A stretch of 64,000 nt of DNA from Litorivita sp040371945 (GCF_040371945.1 NZ_BAABWS010000001.1:1116001-1180000), one strand, 5' to 3'; counted from the first letter of the stretch, positions 7,027-16,260 are shown. The notes: generated from the letters alone by a model not told the origin. A program made the numbers and translations.

Positions 7027-9792
7027 ATGACAAAATTGCCTCCCCCGCCGCAGAACCTGATCTGTGATGCGCAAGATATTTTTGACGCCCCCGCCCTGCG
7101 CGCACATCTGGATGCGCAAATTGCCAAGGACACCAGCCCCGCCGCTGTGCGCAAAGCAACGGTCGAGGCGCTTAGTGCCGAGCGAGAGCGCGGCAATGCG
7201 GCGATTGAACAGGCCTTTGCCGCGCGTCCCTTCGACGCCGATCCGGTGACGCGGGCCTATACCTATCTGACCGATTGTCTGGTCCTGACGACCTTTGACA
7301 TCGCTTTGACCTATTTGCACCCTGCCCCGAAAGGCGCGGAAAACCGCCTCGCTTTGGTGGCGGTCGGCGGCTACGGGCGCGGCGAAATGGCCCCCCATTC
7401 CGATGTCGATCTGCTGTTTCTAACCCCGTCGAAAATCACCGCATGGGCCGAGCAGGTGATCGAAGCCATGCTCTATATCTTGTGGGACCTGCGCCTCAAG
7501 GTCGGCCATTCCAGCCGCACGATCCGCGATTGCATCAAACTGGGCGGCGAGGATTTCACCATCCGCACCGCGCTTTTGGAGCACCGCACCCTTGGCGGCG
7601 ATCTCAAACTGGCCGAGGAGTTGGACCAAAAGCTGTGGAGTGAACTGTTCAAAGGCTCCGAGCGCGAATTCATCGAGGCCAAGCTTGAAGAGCGCGACAG
7701 CCGCCATGAGAAACAAGGCGGCCAACGCTACGTGGTCGAGCCGAATGTCAAGGAAGGCAAAGGCGGGCTGCGCGATCTGCAATCGCTCTATTGGATCGCC
7801 AAATATCTCTACAAGGTGCAAACCACGCAAGAACTGGTCGATCTGGGGGTCTTTCGCAAAGACGAATACGCCAAATTCGCCGCAGCGCAGGAATTCCTTT
7901 GGGCCGTGCGCTGCCATTTGCATTTGATCGCGGATCGCCCCGCCGACCAATTGACCTTTGATGCGCAGGTCGAGGTGGCGGCGCGCATGGGCTATAGCGA
8001 CAAAACCGGCCGCCGCGCGGTCGAACACTTCATGCAAGAGTACTTCCGCCACGCCACGGCGGTCGGTGACCTGACCCGCATTTTTCTGACCAAACTCGAA
8101 GCGGCACATGTGAAATCCGGCCCGCTGCTAGAGCGGATTTTCCGCCGCACGCCCAAGGTCAAAGACCTCTACGAGGTGATCAACAACCGCCTCGCGATCG
8201 CAGATCGGGACGTGTTTTTGGACAATAAGCTCAACATCTTGCGCCTCTTCGAAGAGGCCTTGCGCACGGGCATGTTGATCCACCCCGACGCCATGCGTCT
8301 GGTGACGGCGAACCTGCATCTGATCGACGATGCGATGCGCAACGACAAAGAAGCCCAGCGCATTTTCCTCGACCTGCTGATCAAACACGGCAACCCCGAA
8401 CGCGCCCTGCGCCGGATGAATGAATTGGGCGTTCTGGCCGCCTTTATTCCCGAATTCGAACCCATCGTCGCGATGATGCAATTCAACATGTATCACAGCT
8501 ACACGGTGGACGAGCACACGATTCAGGTGATCCGCAACCTCGCCCAGATCGAGCGCCGCGAGCTTGACGAGGAACTCCCCGTGGCCTCCTCAATCCTTGA
8601 GAAAGGGGTCAACCGCAAGGTGCTCTATATCGCCATGCTTTTGCATGACATCGGCAAAGGGCGCGAGCTTGATCACTCGGTGCTGGGGGCGCAGATCGCC
8701 CGCAAGGTCGCGCCGAGACTGGGGCTAAACAAACAAGACAGCGAAACGGTCGAATGGCTGGTGCGCTATCATTTGCTCATGTCGGATATGGCGCAAAAAC
8801 GCGATATCGCCGATCCGCGCACGGTGCGCGATTTTGCCAAGGCCGTGCAATCGGTCAAACGGCTTGATCTGTTGACCGTCTTGACCGTCTGCGACATTCG
8901 CGGCGTCGGGCCGGGAGTTTGGAACAACTGGAAAGCCTCGCTTTTGCGCGCGCTCTACCGCCAAACGCGCGTCGCCTTGGAACACGGGCTCGAGGCGCTC
9001 AACCGCGAGCAACGCGGCACCGAAGCCAAGCGAAACCTACGCGCCGAATTCCCCGATTGGCCCGAGAAGAAGCTGCGCGTCGAGATCAACCGCCACTACC
9101 CGCCCTATTGGCAAGGTCTGCACGTCACCGCCCATGCGCTGTTTGCGACCATGCTCGACGGGATCGATGACGACGAAATCCGCATTGATTTGCACCCTGA
9201 CGAGGACCGCGACGCCACCCGCGCGCTTTTTGCTCTGGTCGATCACCCCGGTATCTTTAGCCGCCTTTCCGGTGCCTTGGCCTTGGTCGGGGCCAATGTC
9301 GTGGATGCGCGCACCTATACGTCGAAAGACGGCTATGCCACGGCGGCCTTTTGGATACAGGACGCCGACGGCCACCCTTTCGAGGCCGAGCGCTTGCCGC
9401 GGCTGCGCACGATGATCCAAAAGACCCTCAAAGGCGAGGTCGTCGCCCGCGATGCGATCAAGTCGCGCGACAAGATCAAAAAGCGCGAGCGCGCCTTCAA
9501 TGTGCCCACCTCGATCACCTTTGATAACGAGGGATCGGAGATTTACACCATCATCGAAGTCGACACCCGCGACCGTCCGGGGCTTTTGTATGATCTGGCC
9601 CGCACTATGGCCAATAACAACGTCTATATCGCCAATGCGGGCATCGCGACCTATGGCGAGCAGGTGGTCGATACCTTCTACGTCAAGGATATGTTCGGGC
9701 TGAAATACTACTCCGAGTCCAAGCGCGCCTCTTTGGAAAAAAAGCTGCGCGAAGCGATCGAGCAAGGGGCAAAGCAGGCCGTTTTGTCGTAG
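7027..9792 (+). CDS. glnD: [Protein-PII] uridylyltransferase / uridylyl-removing enzyme
   Basis: A 921-residue bifunctional nitrogen sensor that uridylylates PII proteins when glutamine is low and removes UMP when it is high. The nucleotidyltransferase motif GGYGRGEMAPHSDVDLLFL is near residues 115-133. An HD phosphohydrolase domain (LLHDIGKGRELDHS) is near 540, and two C-terminal ACT domains sense glutamine (the second begins near EIYTIIEVDTRDRPG). I start it at 7027 (MTKLPPPPQ); the in-frame ATG at 6940 adds 29 atypical residues. A 10-bp hairpin follows the stop. Confidence 0.96.
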   Translation: MTKLPPPPQNLICDAQDIFDAPALRAHLDAQIAKDTSPAAVRKATVEALSAERERGNAAIEQAFAARPFDADPVTRAYTYLTDCLVLTTFDIALTYLHPAPKGAENRLALVAVGGYGRGEMAPHSDVDLLFLTPSKITAWAEQVIEAMLYILWDLRLKVGHSSRTIRDCIKLGGEDFTIRTALLEHRTLGGDLKLAEELDQKLWSELFKGSEREFIEAKLEERDSRHEKQGGQRYVVEPNVKEGKGGLRDLQSLYWIAKYLYKVQTTQELVDLGVFRKDEYAKFAAAQEFLWAVRCHLHLIADRPADQLTFDAQVEVAARMGYSDKTGRRAVEHFMQEYFRHATAVGDLTRIFLTKLEAAHVKSGPLLERIFRRTPKVKDLYEVINNRLAIADRDVFLDNKLNILRLFEEALRTGMLIHPDAMRLVTANLHLIDDAMRNDKEAQRIFLDLLIKHGNPERALRRMNELGVLAAFIPEFEPIVAMMQFNMYHSYTVDEHTIQVIRNLAQIERRELDEELPVASSILEKGVNRKVLYIAMLLHDIGKGRELDHSVLGAQIARKVAPRLGLNKQDSETVEWLVRYHLLMSDMAQKRDIADPRTVRDFAKAVQSVKRLDLLTVLTVCDIRGVGPGVWNNWKASLLRALYRQTRVALEHGLEALNREQRGTEAKRNLRAEFPDWPEKKLRVEINRHYPPYWQGLHVTAHALFATMLDGIDDDEIRIDLHPDEDRDATRALFALVDHPGIFSRLSGALALVGANVVDARTYTSKDGYATAAFWIQDADGHPFEAERLPRLRTMIQKTLKGEVVARDAIKSRDKIKKRERAFNVPTSITFDNEGSEIYTIIEVDTRDRPGLLYDLARTMANNNVYIANAGIATYGEQVVDTFYVKDMFGLKYYSESKRASLEKKLREAIEQGAKQAVLS

Positions 9793-9812
9793 CGACATCT
9801 TTGTCCTAGCAC

Positions 9813-9842
9813 CATCGCGCCGCTGCCCGCCTCGGCGCGATG
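9813..9842 (+). terminator. Hairpin 3' of glnD
   Basis: A 10-bp perfect stem (CATCGCGCCG at 9813-9822 with 9833-9842) around a 10-nt loop, 20 bases after the glnD stop. No U-tract follows, so it may stabilise or attenuate rather than terminate. Confidence 0.4.
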
Positions 9843-10066
9843 CGAGGCCGCGCATACGACCGGCACAGCGCAAACCGCCTGCGCCCGTGCAGGCGCCGCC
9901 GCGCGCTCGCTCAACCTCGCCCCGATCTCGCGCTGTGTTTTTCCCATAGGCGGCGCGCGCCGCGCTTGGTATACCCGTCTCCATAGGGCGCCCACATCAC
10001 GAGGCCCCACGAGCAGCCGCCCCGCCGCCATCCGCGCAGGGGCGCAAGGGTATGAGGACGCCGCCC

Positions 10067-11614
10067 ATGAAACCGATCCGCTTGATGTCGGGTTTCCTGA
10101 CCGTAGGGTTCTGGACGCTTGCAAGCCGTGTTCTGGGCGTGCTGCGCGAGGTGATCTTGCTGGCCTACATCGGTCCTGGTCCGGTGCTGGACGCTTTTGT
10201 CGCCGCCTTCCGCTTGCCCAATATGTTCCGCCGCTTTTTCGCCGAAGGCGCGTTTAACGCCGCCTTTGTGCCGATGTTTTCCAAACGGCTCGAAGCGGAT
10301 GACGACCCCATCGGGTTTTGCCGCGAGGCGCTCAGCGGGCTGGCCTTTGTGCTTATGCTGTTTTGCGCATTGGCGCTGTTGTTCATGCCGGCGCTGGTCT
10401 GGGCCACGGCTTCGGGTTTTGCCGGTTCCGAGCGCTTCGATCTGACGGTCGAATTTGGCCGCGTGGTCTTTCCCTATATTTTCTTCATCTCGCTGGCAGC
10501 GCTGTTTTCTGGCGTGTTGAACGCGGCGGGCCATTTCGCCGCTGCCGCGGCTGCGCCTGTTTTGCTCAACATCGGGGTGATCGGCGCGATGATCGGCGCG
10601 GCGCTTTTGGACGGGCCGATTGCCACGGCTCTGGTCTGGGCCGTGCCCTTCACCGGCGCGGCGCAGCTTGGGCTGGTCTGGCGCGCGGCGGATAAGGCGG
10701 GCCTGCGCATCCGGCCCCAGCGCCCGCGCTGGACCCCGCAAATGAAAGCGCTCGTCAAAGTCGCCGTGCCCGCCGCGCTGGCGGGCGGGGTGATGCAAAT
10801 CAACCTTCTGGTCGGGCAACAGGTCGCCTCGCATTTCGACAAGGCGGTCGGCTGGCTCTATGCTGCGGACCGGCTTTATCAATTGCCGCTGGGAGTGGTG
10901 GGCATTGCCGTGGGCATCGTTTTGCTGCCCGACCTGTCGCGCCGCTTGCAGGCCGGTGATGATGCGGGCGGGCGCGAGGCGCTGAGCCGAGCGGCGGAAA
11001 TCTCTTTGGCGCTGACCATCCCCGCCGCCGTGGCCCTCGTGGTGATCCCCCTGTCCTTGGTCTCGGTACTTTTCGAGCGCGGCGCAACAGGGACCGCCGA
11101 CACTGCCGCCATGGCCCAAGCCGTCGCCGTTTACGGCCTCGGCCTGCCCGCCTTCGTGATGCAAAAAGTGCTACAGCCGCTGTTTTTTGCGCGCGGCGAT
11201 ACGAAATCTCCGTTCCGGTTTGCGGTGATCGCGGTGATCATCAATGCCGTCATCGCCTTCGGGCTCAGCCCCTCTATCGGCTGGATCGCCTGCGCTTGGG
11301 CGACGACGATAGCGGGCTGGGGCATGGTTGCGTTGCTGATCCTCGGCAGCCGCAGCTTTGGCGAGGTGGCCCGCTTTGACGCGCGCTATCACAAACGCAT
11401 CTGGCGTATCCTGATCGCCGCCTTCGCCATGGGCGCGCTGCTCTACGGCGCGCAGCTTGTGCTGGCGCCGCTTTTGGCCATGAGCGGGCTGCGCTATGGG
11501 GCGCTGGTGGTCTTGATCGCGGTGGGCATCATCGGGTATTTCGCCATCGCGCAAATGGTCGGCGCGCTGCATCTGTCCGAAGTCAAAGGCGCGATGCGGC
11601 GGCGCAAAGGGTGA
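10067..11614 (+). CDS. murJ: Lipid II flippase MurJ
   Basis: A 515-residue polytopic membrane protein of the MOP/MATE superfamily that flips lipid II across the inner membrane for peptidoglycan synthesis. It shows the family start (SGFLTVGFWTLASRVLGVLR), the RLPNMFRRFFAEGAFNAAFV segment with its conserved arginines, and repeated hydrophobic helices consistent with about 14 membrane passes. Its length matches MurJ. I start at MKPIRLMSG (10067); an upstream in-frame ATG at 10052 adds five residues. It follows glnD in the same direction after a 274-base gap holding GC-rich hairpins. Confidence 0.95.
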   Translation: MKPIRLMSGFLTVGFWTLASRVLGVLREVILLAYIGPGPVLDAFVAAFRLPNMFRRFFAEGAFNAAFVPMFSKRLEADDDPIGFCREALSGLAFVLMLFCALALLFMPALVWATASGFAGSERFDLTVEFGRVVFPYIFFISLAALFSGVLNAAGHFAAAAAAPVLLNIGVIGAMIGAALLDGPIATALVWAVPFTGAAQLGLVWRAADKAGLRIRPQRPRWTPQMKALVKVAVPAALAGGVMQINLLVGQQVASHFDKAVGWLYAADRLYQLPLGVVGIAVGIVLLPDLSRRLQAGDDAGGREALSRAAEISLALTIPAAVALVVIPLSLVSVLFERGATGTADTAAMAQAVAVYGLGLPAFVMQKVLQPLFFARGDTKSPFRFAVIAVIINAVIAFGLSPSIGWIACAWATTIAGWGMVALLILGSRSFGEVARFDARYHKRIWRILIAAFAMGALLYGAQLVLAPLLAMSGLRYGALVVLIAVGIIGYFAIAQMVGALHLSEVKGAMRRRKG

Positions 11615-11698
11615 GCGCAAGCACGCCATTGTGATGGGCACGCCGATGTGATCGCCGAAGCCAAGCCCCCCCTTGCGCCGCGCCGCAAATCCACCACG

Positions 11699-12196
11699 AT
11701 GCAGACCATGACCAACAAGACCATCGATTTTCTGCGCCTGAGTGCTTTTGACCGCGCCGATATTGCCGCCCATATGTCCGATGCGCGTATGGCGGAACAC
11801 ATGCCGTTGCTCAAGACGCCATGGGACATCGCGCAGGCCGAGGCCTTTGTCGCCGCCAAAGAGGCCACATGGGCCGAAAACGGATTGGGTCATTGGGGGT
11901 TTGCGCGCGGCGGGCGCTATCTGGGCTGGGGCGGGTTTCAGCGCGAGGGCCGTGGCGCGGAGGCCGAATGGGATTTCGGCCTTGTGCTGCGCCCCGAGGT
12001 CTTTGGATTGGGGCCAAGGATCGCGCGGCAGGCTCTGGCCTATGCCCGAGGCGATCCGCGCATCCCTTTCGTGACCTTTCTATTGCCGCCCACGCGCCGC
12101 CATCTGCGCCCGCTGGGGCGGCTGGGCGCGCGCCGCATCGGGCAAGTCACCCACGGCGGCGAAACCTTCGTTAAATTCCGCCTTGAAACCGCTTAG
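11699..12196 (+). CDS. GNAT family N-acetyltransferase
   Basis: A protein of about 165 residues resembling RimJ/RimL-type GNAT enzymes that use acetyl-CoA. It has LRLSAFDRADIAAHMSD near the start, the central GRYLGWGGFQREGRG strand, and WDFGLVLRPEVFGLG ahead of the acetyl-CoA helix. The canonical R/QxxGxG/A loop is poorly matched (EVFGLGPRIARQAL). The C-terminus (LGRLGARRIGQVTHGGETFVKF) is typical of the family. The start is uncertain (ATG at 11699 or 11708) because neither has a clear ribosome site. It converges on the rhomboid-like gene with a 4-base overlap. Substrate unknown. Confidence 0.75.
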   Translation: MQTMTNKTIDFLRLSAFDRADIAAHMSDARMAEHMPLLKTPWDIAQAEAFVAAKEATWAENGLGHWGFARGGRYLGWGGFQREGRGAEAEWDFGLVLRPEVFGLGPRIARQALAYARGDPRIPFVTFLLPPTRRHLRPLGRLGARRIGQVTHGGETFVKFRLETA

Positions 12197-12900
12197 TCGC
12201 GGCGCAGCTTGCCGCGGATGCGGTGCCAGCTTCCAGGGCTGACCAGAAGCGAGATCGCAAACCCCGCTGCAAACCCTGCCAGATCGGCCACCCAATCCTT
12301 GCTGCCATTGGGGAAAATCACGCTGAACACCAATTGGATCGCCATCAGCATCCCGATCAGGGAAAAGGCGCGGCCTTGATGTTCGCCCGTGGCCGCCAGT
12401 TTGACCCACAGCAGATAGGTAAAGGCCCCGATCAACCCGTAAACGGCCGGAAATGCGCCGATCAGCACCGGATCATTGGTCAAGAGCCCAAAGGCCAGCG
12501 CGCCGAAAACGCCCGATCCGAAAAACACCGCCAAGGTCGGCAAGGCGCCAAACACCTCGCCCACCCATTTGCCCAGCGCCAACAGCATCACACCGGCAAA
12601 AGCCGCCTGCGTAAAGGAGCCATGCACAAACAGATAGGTGACGAAACGGATCAGATGCTCTTTGGGGTATTGCCCGTTGGCGAGCATCCAACCGAACACA
12701 TCGCCGGAGAATGCATAGGCTTGCACCGCCTCCAAGCGCCATCCAACCGCACCTGGCCCGCCGACAAGCCCCCGCGCCCCTGCCGAAAAGGCGATCTCGA
12801 TCCCCGCGATGAGCAAGAACAGCGCCACAACAAAGGGCGGCATCGGGTTGACGGGGCTGGCGTTCGGGCCGCTATTGGGCCTATGGGGCGGGGTTTGCAT
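12193..12900 (-). CDS. Rhomboid-family membrane protein, probably proteolytically inactive
   Basis: A 235-residue polytopic protein with the rhomboid arrangement: a proline-rich cytosolic N-terminus, a first membrane helix at about 22-40, RFVTYLFVHGSF near 85-96, and five further hydrophobic segments. The family serine motif GxSG is replaced by GAFPAVYG at 148-155, with Phe150 where the nucleophile should be. The helix-6 histidine position reads VADLAGF, with Asp206. Both catalytic residues therefore appear lost. The start at 12900 follows a GGAGAG-like site; the longer in-frame version would run into trpS. It is divergent from trpS. Confidence 0.82.
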   Translation of the reverse strand: MQTPPHRPNSGPNASPVNPMPPFVVALFLLIAGIEIAFSAGARGLVGGPGAVGWRLEAVQAYAFSGDVFGWMLANGQYPKEHLIRFVTYLFVHGSFTQAAFAGVMLLALGKWVGEVFGALPTLAVFFGSGVFGALAFGLLTNDPVLIGAFPAVYGLIGAFTYLLWVKLAATGEHQGRAFSLIGMLMAIQLVFSVIFPNGSKDWVADLAGFAAGFAISLLVSPGSWHRIRGKLRRD

Positions 12901-12994
12901 CGGCGGCTCTCTCCTCGGGCTTCGGCCTTCGCTTGACGGGCCGCTGGGCCCTAGGTAAGCCAAGGCCTCAGATAAATCCAGATGGAGAGACATC

Positions 12995-14047
12995 ATGACG
13001 GATGCGGTCCAAACGCAATCCCGCGGCCCACAAGCCTTCACCCCCCGCGTGTTTTCAGGCATCCAGCCCTCGGGCGGTTTGACCCTTGGCAATTACCTTG
13101 GCGCGATCAAGCGCTTTGTCGATATGCAAGAAAGCGGGATCGAGACGCTTTATTGCATGGTCGATCTGCACGCGATCACCGTCTGGCAAGACCCCGATGC
13201 CTTGCGCCGCCAAACCCGCGAATTGGCCGCAGGTTACATCGCGGCGGGCCTCGATCCGGCCAAATCCATGCTGTTCAACCAAAGCCAAGTGCCCGAACAC
13301 GCGCAATTGGGCTGGATTTTCAATTGCGTGGCGCGCATGGGCTGGATGAGCCGCATGACGCAGTTCAAGGACAAAGCTGGCAAGAACCGTGAGAATGCCT
13401 CGCTGGGCCTCTTTGCCTATCCCGCGCTGATGGCCGCCGATATCTTGGTCTATCACGCCACCCATGTCCCCGTGGGCGAGGACCAAAAGCAGCATATCGA
13501 ACTGACGCGCGACGTGGCGGCCAAGTTCAACCACGATTACGGCGTTGATTTCTTCCCGATGACCGAACCGGTGATCGAGGGCGCGGCCACGCGGGTGATG
13601 AGCCTGCGCGACGGGTCGAAGAAAATGTCGAAATCCGACCCTTCGGACGCCAGCCGGATCAATATGACCGATGACGCCGAGGCCATCGCCAAGAAAATCC
13701 GCAAGGCCAAAACCGACCCCGAGGCCCTGCCCTCCGAGGCCAAGGGTTTGGAAGATCGCCCCGAGGCGCGCAATCTGGTGAACATCTATGCGGGATTGGC
13801 GGATATGAGCGTCGATGCGGTTCTGGCCGAAGCGGGCGGCAAGCAGTTCTCGCAATTCAAACCGATGCTCGTCGATCTGGCGGTCGCCAAACTCTCGCCG
13901 ATCAGCACCGAGATGGCCCGCCTGATGGAGCATCCCGACGAGATCGACCGCATCCTGACCAAAGGCGCCACCCGCGCCCGCCAGATCGCAGCCCCGATCC
14001 TCGCGCAAACCTACGATATCGTCGGTATGGTGGTGCCCAAAGCCTGA
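12995..14047 (+). CDS. trpS: Tryptophanyl-tRNA synthetase
   Basis: A 350-residue class I aminoacyl-tRNA synthetase that charges tRNA-Trp. The signature motifs are both visible: the HIGH-equivalent in QPSGGLTLGNYLGA near residues 26-39, and KKMSKSDPS near 208-216. The acceptor-recognition insert and the C-terminal anticodon-binding helices follow at normal length (about 330-350). The N-terminal extension before RVFSGIQPSG is slightly longer than in E. coli. A strong terminator lies at 14193-14240. Confidence 0.96.
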   Translation: MTDAVQTQSRGPQAFTPRVFSGIQPSGGLTLGNYLGAIKRFVDMQESGIETLYCMVDLHAITVWQDPDALRRQTRELAAGYIAAGLDPAKSMLFNQSQVPEHAQLGWIFNCVARMGWMSRMTQFKDKAGKNRENASLGLFAYPALMAADILVYHATHVPVGEDQKQHIELTRDVAAKFNHDYGVDFFPMTEPVIEGAATRVMSLRDGSKKMSKSDPSDASRINMTDDAEAIAKKIRKAKTDPEALPSEAKGLEDRPEARNLVNIYAGLADMSVDAVLAEAGGKQFSQFKPMLVDLAVAKLSPISTEMARLMEHPDEIDRILTKGATRARQIAAPILAQTYDIVGMVVPKA

Positions 14048-14053
14048 CGCAGA

Positions 14054-14084
14054 CCGCCGTCCCGCTAAGGCAGGGGGACGGCGG
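14054..14084 (+). terminator. First hairpin after trpS, no U-tract
   Basis: A perfect 10-bp GC stem (CCGCCGTCCC at 14054-14063 with 14075-14084) starts 6 bases after the trpS stop. It is followed by A residues rather than U, so it is more likely a 3'-end-stabilising hairpin than a complete terminator. Confidence 0.4.
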
Positions 14085-14192
14085 AAAAACAAGCAAGAAC
14101 GCAGCAACGCGCCGGATCAGCCCGAGATCAATTGCGTCTCGGGCCGGTTTGGGTTATTTTTAGCCACGGTCGCAATTTTCGGCCCGATTTAC

Positions 14193-14240
14193 CCCTGCAC
14201 CGGTCGTCATTTCATGACCGGGCACAGGGTCCGATTTTTT
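14193..14240 (+). terminator. Rho-independent terminator downstream of trpS
   Basis: CCCTG/CAGGG outer arms (14193-14197, 14225-14229) enclose CCGGTC/GACCGG and TCAT/ATGA inner arms with one bulge. A run of six T follows at 14235-14240. It separates trpS from the VPLPA-CTERM gene. Confidence 0.7.
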
Positions 14241-14282
14241 ACGACTGACTATTTTTGACAACCCAATTTAAAGGAATGAGAT

Positions 14283-14945
14283 ATGAAACATCTTCTCTCG
14301 GCACTCGTGCTATCGACGCTTCCCCTGTCTGTAAATGCTGCCGTCATCGACCTCGACATCACCGGCTCTTGGACCGCCGCCGATTTCGGCACAAACCCCG
14401 TTGATGGCCAAGTTGACGGCGATGACGACGTCTTTGGCCTATCGCCCTATGACGGGTCGGTCACCGTCTCCTTGCGCGTCGATACCGCAGGCGCGATCGT
14501 TTACACCACGGGCGAAGCGGGCGTGACCCACGACTGGTATGGCTATCAAACCGTTGAAGTTCTTGAGGATGTGATGCTTGGATCCGCCACATGGAGCGCA
14601 GGCGTGATCCCGACCTTCCTCGACGGACCCGAAGGCACACAGGCCTATCTGTGGACCGATACCGATATCACGGCGGGAGATCCGACGCGGCTCTCCTTCC
14701 GCATCTTCGGCGAACATGACGGTGGCACTGCCGATATGTTTTTCGGCTCGCGCACGGCCACGACCATCGGTGACCAGTTTCTTGTCTGGGAATATTACCG
14801 TGGCGATGAAATCCGCTCGGCAACCTATTCCGCCATGGCCGCGCCTGCCGTTCCGTTGCCCGCCGCTGCATGGGGCTTGCTGACGGGGCTTGCGGCGCTG
14901 TTTGGCCTGCGCCGCCGCAAAGGGGCAAACCCCGCCTTCGCCTAA
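14283..14945 (+). CDS. VPLPA-CTERM sorting-domain protein (exported)
   Basis: A 220-residue exported protein. It has a cleavable signal peptide (about residues 1-19, ending VNA) and an extracellular beta-rich, aspartate-rich body. The C-terminus carries VPLPAAAWGLLTGLAALFGL followed by an RRRK patch. This tripartite end (VPLPA box, hydrophobic helix, basic tail) is the VPLPA-CTERM signal, a PEP-CTERM variant processed by an exosortase in Rhodobacterales. The body shows no recognised enzymatic motif, and the function is unknown. An AAGGAATGAG ribosome site precedes the ATG. No exosortase gene lies in the window. Confidence 0.85.
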   Translation: MKHLLSALVLSTLPLSVNAAVIDLDITGSWTAADFGTNPVDGQVDGDDDVFGLSPYDGSVTVSLRVDTAGAIVYTTGEAGVTHDWYGYQTVEVLEDVMLGSATWSAGVIPTFLDGPEGTQAYLWTDTDITAGDPTRLSFRIFGEHDGGTADMFFGSRTATTIGDQFLVWEYYRGDEIRSATYSAMAAPAVPLPAAAWGLLTGLAALFGLRRRKGANPAFA

Positions 14946-14961
14946 GCGCAAATGAGCAAGA

Positions 14962-14998
14962 CCTCCAAGGGTGCGCTCTTGCACCCTTGGGGGGCTTT
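14962..14998 (+). terminator. Hairpin after the VPLPA-CTERM gene
   Basis: A 10-bp perfect stem (CCAAGGGTGC at 14965-14974 with 14981-14990, 6-nt loop), extendable by a GU and two GC pairs, then GGCTTTG. A probable terminator about 20 bases after the stop. Confidence 0.55.
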
Positions 14999-15101
14999 GC
15001 CGCGCCACTGCGCACCCGCGCACCATGTCTCTCTATATTCTCGCAATTGTGCATAATTTGCGCAGATGCCATCTTCCTCGCACCCCAAACGCGAGGCAAT
15101 G

Positions 15102-15587
15102 ATGACCAAACCTGTCCACCCCCAAACCCGCATCGGCCATGTCCACCTCAAGGTCTCTGACCTCGAACGCGCCATCGGCTTTTACTCCGGCGTGCTCGGA
15201 TTCGAGCTGCAACAACGCTATGGCGCTCAGGCGGCGTTTTTGTCGGCGGGCGGTTATCATCACCATATCGGGCTCAACACATGGGAAAGCCAAGGCGCAG
15301 GCCCCGCGCCGCGCGGCCACCCTGGCCTCTATCACACCGCCTTCCTCTACCCTGATCGCGCCGCGCTTGGCGATGCGCTGCGCCGTGTTCTGGAGGCGGG
15401 GATCGCACTCGACGGCGCTGCCGATCATGGCGTATCGGAGGCGATCTACCTGTCGGACCCTGACGGCAACGGGGTTGAACTCTACTGTGACCGCGCCGAG
15501 GCCGATTGGCCCCGCGACGACAGCGGCACGCTCAAAATGGTCAACGCCCCGCTCGATCTGGAGGCGCTTTTGGCCGAGGCGGCCTAA
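15102..15587 (+). CDS. VOC family (glyoxalase/dioxygenase-like) protein
   Basis: A 161-residue protein of the vicinal-oxygen-chelate fold. It has the first beta-alpha-beta repeat IGHVHLKVSDLERAIGFYSG near the N-terminus (His as metal ligand). The final repeat is SDPDGNGVELYCDR (Glu as metal ligand). The sequence resembles CatE/MhqO-like dioxygenases more than glyoxalase I, but the substrate is not predictable. Two adjacent ATG codons (15099, 15102) are possible; the second is better spaced from GCGAGG. It is a single gene, with the universal stress protein 125 bases downstream. Confidence 0.88.
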   Translation: MTKPVHPQTRIGHVHLKVSDLERAIGFYSGVLGFELQQRYGAQAAFLSAGGYHHHIGLNTWESQGAGPAPRGHPGLYHTAFLYPDRAALGDALRRVLEAGIALDGAADHGVSEAIYLSDPDGNGVELYCDRAEADWPRDDSGTLKMVNAPLDLEALLAEAA

Positions 15588-15712
15588 GCCACCTTCGCCG
15601 CGCGGCCTATGTTGCGCGGCAACCGCCCCCTTGCGCCGCTGCGCCGCGCCTCATCATCTCCATTGCCCCGCTGCGCTGCCTGCGGCATGATCCGCCGCGA
15701 AGGAGACCGATC

Positions 15713-16168
15713 ATGCGTAAATTCCTCGTTGTGCTGGACGACAGCCGCGAATGCCTCAACGCCATGCGGTTCGCGGCGATGCGCGCGGCCAATACCGGCG
15801 GCGGCGTTGAAATCCTCTCGGTGATCGAGCCGGACGAATTCAACCACTGGATCGGCGTTTCGGATTTGATGCGCGAAGAGGCGCGCGAGCGGATCGAAGT
15901 GCATTTCGAGGTTTTCGCCAAATGGATGCGCGACAAACAGGGCATCGACCCCGAATTGGTGATCCGCGAGGGCGAACCGGTGGCGCAGATCATCGCCCAA
16001 GTGCAGGACGATCCCGATATCGGCGTTCTGGTGCTTGGCGCGGGCACCGGCCGCAAAGGCCCTGGCCCCTTGGTGACGCAACTGACCAAGAACGCCGGAA
16101 GCCTGCCGATCCCGATCACCATCGTGCCTGGCGATATGTCCAAAGAGCGGCTCGAGGCGGTCACCTGA
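15713..16168 (+). CDS. Universal stress protein (UspA family)
   Basis: A 151-residue UspA-fold protein. The N-terminus MRKFLVVLDDSRECLNAMRF gives the first strand and nucleotide-contacting Asp. The C-terminal part VLVLGAGTGRKGPGPLV aligns with the ATP-binding G-x2-G-x9-G(S/T) loop, in diverged form. Usp proteins accumulate under starvation and stress in the cytosol. I start at 15713, after AAGGAG; the same frame is open far upstream but with no sensible protein. The next gene, nfu, has its own promoter and iron box. Confidence 0.88.
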   Translation: MRKFLVVLDDSRECLNAMRFAAMRAANTGGGVEILSVIEPDEFNHWIGVSDLMREEARERIEVHFEVFAKWMRDKQGIDPELVIREGEPVAQIIAQVQDDPDIGVLVLGAGTGRKGPGPLVTQLTKNAGSLPIPITIVPGDMSKERLEAVT

Positions 16169-16260
16169 GGCGCGCGGCGCCGTCGCCGCGCTCTGCATCG
16201 CAAAGGGATGGCCCGCCGATCAGGCGCTGGGTCCGGTAAAGCCAAAGACCCGCCGCACAG

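Noticed and set aside
14255..14260. TTGACA just before the VPLPA-CTERM gene as a -35 element
   Set aside because: It is only 22 bases before the ATG, so the start site would fall inside the gene, and no -10 follows at the right distance.
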